Source: an uncultured Muribaculum sp.
GTDB taxonomy: Bacteria > Bacteroidota > Bacteroidia > Bacteroidales > Muribaculaceae
NCBI GenBank assembly: GCA_947573015.1
Contig: CANPDS010000051.1
Span: forward strand, 1 to 11,189
DNA: 11,189 nucleotides
Direction of reading: 5' to 3'
Part shown: one piece after another, positions 6,525 through 11,189 of the stretch
How positions within the stretch are numbered: the stretch's first letter is position 1
Layout: every line of letters begins with the position of its first letter
The notes under the pieces: model-generated
Database searches by the model: none
Seen by the model: the letters and a program-made list of their open reading frames with translations, nothing else
What the model was told of the DNA's origin: nothing
Made by a program: the position numbers and the translations under genes

Positions 6525-8068
6525 TATTTAGCAAAGCTTACCGAACGGGTTTCGCGGATTACGGTTATCTTCACCTGTCCGGGATATGTCATTTCGGTTT
6601 GTATGCGCTTGGCGATCTCTGACGAGAGCTTTTCTGTTTCGGCATCGTCGATCTTGTCGGCACCGACAATCACTCGGAGTTCGCGACCGGCTTGTATGGC
6701 GTATGTCTTGATCACTCCTGGATATGAGAGTGCGAGTTGTTCAAGATCGTTGAGGCGCTTGATATATGCTTCTACGATTTCACGGCGGGCACCAGGACGG
6801 GCGCCGGAAATGGCGTCGCACACCTGTACGATTGGGGCCAGTAGTGACTGTTGCTCGATCTCATCGTGGTGAGCACCGATGGCATTGCATATTTCCGGCT
6901 TTTCCTTGTATTTCTCGGCCAGCTTCATGCCAAGGAGTGCATGGGGTAGCTCTGGCTCTTCGTCAGGCACTTTGCCTATGTCGTGGAGCAATCCGGCACG
7001 GCGTGCTTTCTTAGGATTCAATCCCAGTTCGGATGCCATGATGGCACAGAGGTTGGCCGTTTCGCGTGAGTGCTGTAGCAGGTTCTGGCCGTAGCTTGAA
7101 CGGTACTTCATCTTACCGACAAGACGTATGAGGTCGGGGTGCAGCCCATGTATGCCGAGGTCGATCGCGGTGCGTTTGCCTGTTTCGATTATCTCTTCCT
7201 CAATCTGCTTGCGCACTTTTGCCACGACTTCCTCGATGCGTGCCGGGTGTATGCGTCCGTCGGCTACAAGCTGATGCAGGGCGAGACGGGCTATCTCACG
7301 GCGTACAGGGTCGAATCCAGAGAGAACAATTGCTTCTGGAGTATCGTCAACGATGATCTCAATTCCGGTAGCGGCTTCAAGAGCACGGATATTGCGGCCT
7401 TCGCGTCCGATGATTCTTCCTTTTATCTCATCGGAGTCGATGTGGAACACGGTCACAGAGTTTTCAATAGCAGTTTCTGTGGCCACACGCTGTATCGACT
7501 GTACTACGATGCGCTTCGCCTCCTTGTTGGCGGTGAGCTTGGCGTCGTCCATTATATCGTTGATATAGCTCTGGGCTGCTGTTTTGGCTTCGTCGCGGAG
7601 CGATTCGATAAGTTTTTCCTTAGCCTCTTCGGCCGAGAGTCCCGAAATGTGCTCGAGTGTGTCCTGTGCTGAACGGGTGAGCTTGTCAAGTTCCGCTTTC
7701 TGGCTTTCGAGCACAGCTGCCTGTGCGTCGAGGTTTGCCTTGAAAGTGTCGTTCTCGTTGCGTCGGCGTGCGATCTCGCTCTGCTGTTGGTTGAGCTGCA
7801 TCTCGCGCTGTTTGAGACGCGCCTCGCTCTGCTGCACTTTCGACATGCGCTGGTTTGCGGCTTTGTCGGCTTCGGCTTTTATGTGAAGTTCTTCTTCGCG
7901 GGCTTTGAGGAGCTTCTCCTGCATGAGCATATCGGCTTCTTTCTGAGCCTCCTCAACGATGGTTTTGGCTTTACTTTTTGCTGAGGAACGCTGAATGGCT
8001 GTCATTACGGCGATACCTATGACGAAGGCTACTATGCTGCATAAGAGCCCTGTTACGATTGGGGTCAT
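6524..8068 (-). CDS. rny: Ribonuclease Y
   Basis: Membrane-anchored endoribonuclease that starts decay and processing of mRNAs. Domains in order: a single N-terminal transmembrane helix (about 4-24); a long charged coiled coil rich in Glu, Lys, Gln and Ala (about 30-200); a KH RNA-binding domain with GRIIGREGRNIRALE (217-231) and the following TGIEIIVDDTPEAIVLSGFD; and an HD domain with the catalytic pair His362-Asp363 in GLLHDIGKV, plus AHHDE (399-403) and VCDAISGARPGARRE (416-430). The C-terminal region ends in GQVKITVIRETRSVSFAK, typical of the family. The 514-residue length equals the usual size, so it is complete. The ATG at 8066-8068 places the transmembrane helix right at the start. 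Its TAA stop shares one base with the ricT ATG. Upstream is a 190-base gap with a candidate RNA gene, which may separate or regulate rny expression from the zapA part of the cluster. Confidence 0.97.
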   Translation of the reverse strand: MTPIVTGLLCSIVAFVIGIAVMTAIQRSSAKSKAKTIVEEAQKEADMLMQEKLLKAREEELHIKAEADKAANQRMSKVQQSEARLKQREMQLNQQQSEIARRRNENDTFKANLDAQAAVLESQKAELDKLTRSAQDTLEHISGLSAEEAKEKLIESLRDEAKTAAQSYINDIMDDAKLTANKEAKRIVVQSIQRVATETAIENSVTVFHIDSDEIKGRIIGREGRNIRALEAATGIEIIVDDTPEAIVLSGFDPVRREIARLALHQLVADGRIHPARIEEVVAKVRKQIEEEIIETGKRTAIDLGIHGLHPDLIRLVGKMKYRSSYGQNLLQHSRETANLCAIMASELGLNPKKARRAGLLHDIGKVPDEEPELPHALLGMKLAEKYKEKPEICNAIGAHHDEIEQQSLLAPIVQVCDAISGARPGARREIVEAYIKRLNDLEQLALSYPGVIKTYAIQAGRELRVIVGADKIDDAETEKLSSEIAKRIQTEMTYPGQVKITVIRETRSVSFAK

Positions 8069-8071
8069 GAT

Positions 8072-8098
8072 ATGGTTAAGTGTTTAATAAATGGTTAA
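8072..8098. repeat. Direct repeat ATGGTTAA, two copies, before rny
   Basis: ATGGTTAA occurs at 8072-8079 and again at 8091-8098, 19 bases apart from start to start, immediately upstream of the rny start (TTAACCAT on the coding strand). The spacing of nearly two helical turns could suit a regulator's half-sites, but the stretch is very AT-rich and chance is a real possibility. No full TAnnTTTG box is seen here. Confidence 0.25.
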
Positions 8099-8102
8099 AT
8101 AT

Positions 8103-8258
8103 AAAAATGCACCCTCTCACACATCTGTGTCATGGGGAATGACGGCTTTAAAAGCCGCTTCCTCAATAACGTAATGCGGTGGTGCTTGCTCTGGTCAACT
8201 CACTCTTGGGTTGGCCGGGAATGTGATAAGCCTTTGCCGGGAATGCAATATGGCGTAA
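8103..8258 (-). ncRNA. Candidate structured RNA between zapA and rny, possibly 6S RNA
   Basis: This 150-odd base stretch has no reading frame and is far less AT-rich than the other gaps. Read on the minus strand, it can close on itself: UGCA-UU-CCC at 8247-8239 pairs with GGGUGCA at 8114-8108, followed directly by five Us (8107-8103), as at the end of an independently terminated small RNA. An inner helix joins 8226-8221 with 8122-8117. A long 3' hairpin pairs 8170-8166 with 8133-8129, 8162-8159 with 8139-8136, and 8157-8152 (CGGCUU) with 8148-8143 (AAGCCG). The sequence CAUUCCC occurs three times. 6S RNA is classically next to zapA in proteobacteria, and I recall it being annotated at this place in Bacteroidota; this context is the main reason for naming it. 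I did not confirm the 6S central bubble, so a different RNA or an rny leader element remains possible. The 5' end is uncertain. Confidence 0.45.
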
Positions 8259-8555
8259 TTATTTTATGTCAAGCAGTATCTTGTCGAGGACTTCTTCAAA
8301 TGAAGAGAGCTGACGTTGTGCTTCCTCGTTCTTATGATACTCCTGTATATATAGTCGCGCAAAATATATTGCCGTCATAGCGAGGACATCGGAGTCGGAC
8401 TGGTCGGAAGCTTTGTCGTTCATCCATTTGGCCCATACGTGGTTTACGTAATATTCGGCCTGACGGACTTCCTCCTCTTCTTCGCCGAGCGACACAGCCA
8501 TGCGCAGGGGGCGCTGGTTGGCCACTTTTATGGTAATATTCAGTTTATCTCTCAT
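8259..8555 (-). CDS. zapA: Cell division protein ZapA
   Basis: Small cytoplasmic protein that binds FtsZ and bundles its filaments at the division ring. From the chosen ATG (8553-8555) it is 98 residues. It opens with DKLNITIKVANQRPLRMAV, the beta-rich ZapA head, followed by an acidic turn (GEEEEEVRQAEYYVNHVW) that matches the family's EEE-x-x-RxAA-x-x-VN helix start. The long C-terminal helix forms the coiled coil (DVLAMTAIYFARLYIQEY, then EEAQRQLSSFEEVLDKILLDIK). An earlier in-frame ATG at 8589-8591 would add 12 residues but overlap the upstream gene by 32 bases; the internal start leaves a 4-base gap (TGA-TATA-ATG), gives the normal length and is preferred. The partner upstream encodes a short coiled-coil protein, a common pairing in this phylum. 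The candidate RNA follows directly after the stop. Sequence identity to ZapA is low, as usual for the family, but pattern and context agree. Confidence 0.85.
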   Translation of the reverse strand: MRDKLNITIKVANQRPLRMAVSLGEEEEEVRQAEYYVNHVWAKWMNDKASDQSDSDVLAMTAIYFARLYIQEYHKNEEAQRQLSSFEEVLDKILLDIK

Positions 8556-8559
8556 TATA

Positions 8560-8853
8560 TCAGTCGGATAAATCTGAGATGCACTTATCAATTTCCCGCA
8601 CCAATCTGGATATTACGGCACGGCTGCGTTCTACGTCCGACCTTGAGGGGATGGCTGTGGTCACTACCGTTAGGTATTCGTTCTGCCGTGTGAGCGATTC
8701 CACTTGCTTGCGGAGGGCTTCGACAGTTGCCATAAGCTCTGCGATTCGGACATCGGCGGCACGCTTTTCACTGATCAGTGCATTGTAGCGGTCGGTAAGG
8801 CCTTGTGCTTTACGGGCTACACGTTGGAGCGTCTCATGCAGATCGGTTGCCAT
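8560..8853 (-). CDS. Small coiled-coil protein encoded upstream of zapA
   Basis: A 97-residue cytoplasmic protein with no signal peptide or enzyme motif. Residues about 5-62 are heptad-patterned helix (LHETLQRVARKAQGLTDRY, then VRIAELMATVEALRKQVESL). A short break around TTAIPSRSDVERS (65-77) follows. The C-terminal helix RAVISRLVREIDKCISDLSD (78-97) resembles the conserved tail of a Bacteroidota family whose gene often precedes zapA. It is the first gene after a good promoter, and its TGA lies 4 bases before the preferred zapA ATG, so the two are surely cotranscribed and probably translationally coupled. I infer a role in cell division with ZapA, perhaps as a structural analogue of ZapB, but no homology to ZapB is claimed. 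Function not established. Confidence 0.8.
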   Translation of the reverse strand: MATDLHETLQRVARKAQGLTDRYNALISEKRAADVRIAELMATVEALRKQVESLTRQNEYLTVVTTAIPSRSDVERSRAVISRLVREIDKCISDLSD

Positions 8854-8869
8854 TTAATCCAAATTTGCA

Positions 8870-8900
8870 CAAATTTACAATAAAAATTTCGATATGCAAT
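8870..8900 (-). promoter_or_regulatory. Bacteroidota-type promoter for the zapA-rny cluster
   Basis: On the minus strand there is ATTG (8900-8897), a 19-base spacer, and TAAATTTG (8877-8870). This fits the phylum's primary sigma consensus of a -33 TTTG/TTG and a -7 TAnnTTTG at 19-21 base spacing. Transcription would begin around 8862-8865, leaving a leader of about ten bases before the ATG at 8851-8853. It sits just after the cls stop and its weak hairpin. Best promoter candidate in the window. Confidence 0.7.
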
Positions 8901-8911
8901 ATCTGATGGGT

Positions 8912-8934
8912 AAAATCTGCGCTTTAACAAGCGC
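8912..8934 (-). terminator. Weak candidate terminator after cls
   Basis: On the minus strand GCGCTT-GTTA-AAGCGC (8934-8919) forms a 6-bp stem with a 4-base loop, followed after three bases by TTTT (8915-8912). It starts 20 bases after the cls TGA and directly precedes the promoter of the next unit, which is the expected place. The short stem and short T-run make it weak; it may be partial. Confidence 0.45.
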
Positions 8935-8954
8935 TGTATGGCATGAAATGAGGG

Positions 8955-10367
8955 TCAGAGTATCGGACTCAGCAGCCGTACCATCGACTCTTTAATCTTC
9001 TGGCTTCTTGGCCGATGTTGCCATGTGCCGGGATTGACGCGTGTGGCAAGTTTCATGTCGGCAAAGAAAATGTCGGTCATTCTTTCGTTGAGTTGCGGAG
9101 AGTAGATCATTAGGTTGCTCTCGAAATTGTGCTCGAAACTGCGGAAATCGAAGTTGGCCGATCCAACCGATACAAATTCGTCATCGACTATGACGGTTTT
9201 GGCATGAAGCATGCCCCCTTCGTAGAGATATACCTTGATGCCTGAACGCAGACACTCCTGGATATATGAATAAGAGGCGAATGTCAGTATTGAGGAATCG
9301 CTTTTGGCCGGAATCATGATGCGCACATCGACTTTGGAGAGTGCCACAGCCTGAAGTGTGCGCAGCAGAGAGTCGGTGGGGAGGAAATATGGGGTCTGTA
9401 TAAACACGCGGCGGCGTGCATTGGCTATCGCCTTATGGAACAGCATGGCGATGTTGCTCCAATGGCTGGTAGGACCTGATGTTATGAGTTGTATGCCGGC
9501 CCCGGACGGGTGTTCGGTGCGGTTGGCGGGGTTGTCGAGTATGAGCGGTTGTCCCATGAACGACCAGTCTACTGCCACTGCAGATTGCAACGATCCTACT
9601 GCTGGCCCCTCTACGCGCAGATGTGTGTCGCGCCAGTGTCCGTATTCTACCCCATCCACATATCTGTCGGCAATGTTCATGCCTCCGACATATCCTACGC
9701 GTCCGTCGATCACTGCTATTTTGCGGTGATTGCGCCAGTTGACACGCGTGGCGAAGTGAGGGAAGGTTACTCTGAAAAAGGGATGTGCCTCTATGCCGGC
9801 CTCCTGCATCTTGCGGAAAAAACGCCGAGGAGTGTGGAGCGAGCCGATATGGTCGTAGATGAACCGCACTTTTACTCCTTCGCGGGCTTTCGCCATCAGC
9901 GCCTCGGCCACAGCTGTGCCGATAGTGTCATCCTTTATGATGTAATACTCCATCAGCACATAGCTTTTTGCTGCGGCTATGTCGGCTATGAGGGCGTCGA
10001 ACTTCGAGCGGCCGTCGGTAAATATCTCGATTTTGTTGCCTGGATAATATATTGCTCCTTGAAGGGTCTGTGCCATGCGTATCTGTTGCCGGCTTTCGTG
10101 TGATAATGGCAATGACGCTATGTCGACAGGTGGGTATGCTTCTTGTCGGCGCAACCGACGGCGATTGCGTCTGGTGATCATGCGCGTGTTTTTGAGCGAC
10201 CGTCCGAAAAATATATATAGCACTACCCCGAATACGGGCACCATCAGCAGCACCGTGATCCAGGCGAGGGATTTCACTGGATTGCGGTTTTCCGATAGGA
10301 CTACAGCAACAAGGCTGACAATTGTGCCGATGTAAGCTACTAAGAGTACAATGTAGTACCAGGCCAT
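8955..10367 (-). CDS. cls: Cardiolipin synthase (phospholipase D superfamily)
   Basis: Membrane enzyme that makes cardiolipin, normally by joining two phosphatidylglycerol molecules with release of glycerol. Residues 1-55 hold two hydrophobic segments (about 4-24 and 34-54), the N-terminal membrane anchor of bacterial Cls; the arginine-rich stretch around 61-74 follows on the cytoplasmic side. Two HxKxxxxD motifs give the paired PLD active site: His214-Lys216-Asp221 in NHRKIAVIDGRVGYVGGMN, and His388-Lys390-Asp395 in LHAKTVIVDDEFVSVGSANFD. SANFDFRSFEHNFE (403-416) is the usual sequence after the second motif. At 470 residues, ending in RLLSPIL, it matches full-length family members. The gene is isolated: the strong rplI terminator lies upstream, and a weak hairpin follows it. 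Its own promoter should lie in 10368-10477, where I found only an imperfect TAACTTG (plus 10435-10441). Family call is firm; the phosphatidylethanolamine-using Cls type is an alternative that the sequence does not exclude. Confidence 0.94.
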   Translation of the reverse strand: MAWYYIVLLVAYIGTIVSLVAVVLSENRNPVKSLAWITVLLMVPVFGVVLYIFFGRSLKNTRMITRRNRRRLRRQEAYPPVDIASLPLSHESRQQIRMAQTLQGAIYYPGNKIEIFTDGRSKFDALIADIAAAKSYVLMEYYIIKDDTIGTAVAEALMAKAREGVKVRFIYDHIGSLHTPRRFFRKMQEAGIEAHPFFRVTFPHFATRVNWRNHRKIAVIDGRVGYVGGMNIADRYVDGVEYGHWRDTHLRVEGPAVGSLQSAVAVDWSFMGQPLILDNPANRTEHPSGAGIQLITSGPTSHWSNIAMLFHKAIANARRRVFIQTPYFLPTDSLLRTLQAVALSKVDVRIMIPAKSDSSILTFASYSYIQECLRSGIKVYLYEGGMLHAKTVIVDDEFVSVGSANFDFRSFEHNFESNLMIYSPQLNERMTDIFFADMKLATRVNPGTWQHRPRSQKIKESMVRLLSPIL

Positions 10368-10477
10368 TTTTTAGGATGGAGATTGTGGTGTTTTTTTGCA
10401 ACCTGATGATCTGTTGCGACTCGCTATTCGCCGACAAGTTAGTGAATTTTGCGGAGAGGAGTGTGTGCAAGTGTGTT

Positions 10478-10524
10478 AAAAAATGTAGAAAGGGCATGAC
10501 CGCATGGTCATGCCCTTTCTACAT
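10478..10524 (-). terminator. Strong rho-independent terminator of the rpsR-rplI operon
   Basis: A perfect 19-bp inverted repeat, with left arm 10483-10501 (ATGTAGAAAGGGCATGACC) and right arm 10506-10524, closes a 4-base loop GCAT. On the minus strand the stem is followed by TTTTT (10482-10478). It begins 21 bases after the rplI stop. On the plus strand the stem is followed by ATATCGG with no T-run, so it is directional for the ribosomal protein operon. Confidence 0.93.
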
Positions 10525-10545
10525 ATATCGGAAATGTTGATATGC

Positions 10546-11004
10546 TTAAGCTTCTACGGCTTCTGCTACAACCTCGAAGGGGAGCTCAACGCTCACTTCC
10601 TTGTGAAGGCGTACGGTGCAGGTGTAGTTGCCAAGAGTCTTCACTGCATCCTTGACAACGATAAGCTTGCGGTCAACGTTGTGGCCGAGCTTTTCGAGAG
10701 CTTCAGAGATCTGGAGAGCACCAACAGAACCGTAGATAGTGTTGTTGGCACCTGCCTTGGCAGCGATGACGATCTTCTCTACGCCATTGAGAACTGCGGC
10801 GGCAGCCTCTGCGTCGGCTTTGAGCTGTGCGATCTTGTGGGCACGCTGACGCTGGTTTTCGGCGAGCACCTTGAGGGCGCTTTCGGTTGCGATGACAGCC
10901 TTGCCCTGAGGAATGAGGTAATTGCGGCCGTAGCCGTTCTTTACTTCTACGACATCATCCTTGTATCCAAGGTTGGTGATGTCCTCTTTTAATATGACTT
11001 TCAT
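10546..11004 (-). CDS. rplI: 50S ribosomal protein L9
   Basis: Large-subunit protein that binds 23S rRNA near the L1 stalk base and helps reading-frame maintenance. The N-terminal rRNA-binding domain shows MKVILKEDITNLGYKDDVVE (1-20) and NGYGRNYLIPQGKAVIAT (23-40), the family signature. A long connecting helix (about 41-73) follows, rich in Ala, Gln and Lys. The C-terminal domain includes GANNTIYGSVGALQISEAL (85-103), in the position of the usual KLFGSVT-type segment, and ends in a beta strand (VSVELPFEVVAE). The length of 152 residues is normal; the tail EAVEA is a small extension. It lies 25 bases after rpsR, as in the common rpsF-rpsR-rplI operon, and a strong terminator follows. No Shine-Dalgarno sequence is apparent before the ATG (CAATATCACA), which is usual for this phylum. 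Confidence 0.98.
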   Translation of the reverse strand: MKVILKEDITNLGYKDDVVEVKNGYGRNYLIPQGKAVIATESALKVLAENQRQRAHKIAQLKADAEAAAAVLNGVEKIVIAAKAGANNTIYGSVGALQISEALEKLGHNVDRKLIVVKDAVKTLGNYTCTVRLHKEVSVELPFEVVAEAVEA

Positions 11005-11029
11005 TGTGATATTGCTACTTGGGGGTGAA

Positions 11030-11189
11030 TTATTTCATCAGGTCGGTCACGTAGGGAAGCAGAGCCAGATGGCGTGCGCGCTTCACGGCCTGTGCGACAC
11101 GGCGCTGGAATTTGAGAGAAGTACCGGTGATGCGGCGGGGAAGAAGCTTGCCCTGCTCGTTGAGGAACTTCTTGAGGAATTCGGGATCC
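11030..11189 (-). CDS. rpsR: 30S ribosomal protein S18, C-terminal 52 residues (5' end outside window)
   Basis: Small-subunit protein that binds with S6 on the platform of the 30S subunit. The stop TAA is at 11030-11032 and the frame stays open to the right edge, giving 52 complete codons plus one base. The visible part begins DPEFLKKFLNEQGKLLPRRI and continues TGTSLKFQRRVAQAVKRARH, then LALLPYVTDLMK. The GK-LPRRITG-TS-K-QR and AVKRAR-LALLPY patterns are diagnostic of S18. The start codon and N-terminal part are missing only because of the window edge. rplI follows 25 bases downstream, so this is the usual rpsF-rpsR-rplI operon, whose promoter and rpsF must lie beyond the window. Confidence 0.97.
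   Translation of the reverse strand, partial: DPEFLKKFLNEQGKLLPRRITGTSLKFQRRVAQAVKRARHLALLPYVTDLMK

Noticed and set aside
8129..8170. Hairpin in the zapA-rny gap as a simple terminator of zapA
   Set aside because: No T-run follows the hairpin on either strand at that position; the U-run comes only after the outer closing stem at 8103-8107.
8556..8591. Upstream ATG for zapA at 8589-8591
   Set aside because: It would overlap the previous gene by 32 bases and add 12 residues without family resemblance; the ATG at 8553-8555 gives the normal head and a 4-base gap.
9489..10103. 204-residue plus-strand open frame
   Set aside because: It lies wholly antisense to cls, which has both HKD motifs and full family length; the plus frame has no recognisable domain.
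11174..11189. GAATTC and GGATCC at the window end, suggesting a cloning junction
   Set aside because: Both fall in frame inside a normal S18 sequence (DPEF), so they are explained by coding sequence; the end is just the window edge.

Overview
The window looks like a chromosomal housekeeping segment from a member of the Bacteroidota, most likely order Bacteroidales. The evidence is the gene set (a GldH-family lipoprotein; RNase Y followed by a Cys-rich PSP1/RicT protein; a C11 clostripain-type lipoprotein), the poor Shine-Dalgarno sequences, and promoter-like TAnnTTTG boxes with a -33 TTG. Placement in a gut lineage such as Muribaculaceae is only an impression from protein style. Every convincing gene is on the minus strand, so transcription runs from high to low coordinates.

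In transcription order: (1) the 3' end of rpsR (ribosomal protein S18, cut by the right edge) and rplI (L9), closed by a perfect 19-bp terminator hairpin; (2) cls, a phospholipase D-type cardiolipin synthase, followed by a weak terminator; (3) a good Bacteroidota-type promoter that starts a cluster of a small coiled-coil protein, zapA, a candidate structured RNA (possibly 6S RNA), rny (RNase Y), ricT-like PSP1 protein, gldH and an M24 aminopeptidase; (4) cca, a tRNA nucleotidyltransferase with an HD domain; (5) a C11 clostripain-like lipoprotein with its own -7 box; (6) the N-terminal 176 residues of an MscS-type channel, cut by the left edge.

The parts fit together as RNA metabolism and translation (S18, L9, RNase Y, RicT, Cca), cell division (ZapA and its coiled-coil partner) and envelope functions (Cls, GldH, C11 lipoprotein, MscS). 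The most interesting point is the coupling of rny and ricT through a shared TAATG stop/start. In Bacillus subtilis the RicT homologue acts with RicA and RicF as a specificity factor for RNase Y, so the arrangement suggests a direct RNase Y-RicT unit here. The 190-nt gap between zapA and rny can fold into a closed structure ending in a U-run and is the best candidate for an RNA gene.

No insertion sequence, CRISPR array, tRNA, rRNA or prophage gene is visible. No gene-free stretch exceeds 300 bases; the longest are 8069-8258 (candidate RNA) and 10368-10545 (rplI terminator plus cls leader). The many plus-strand open frames are shadows of minus-strand genes.
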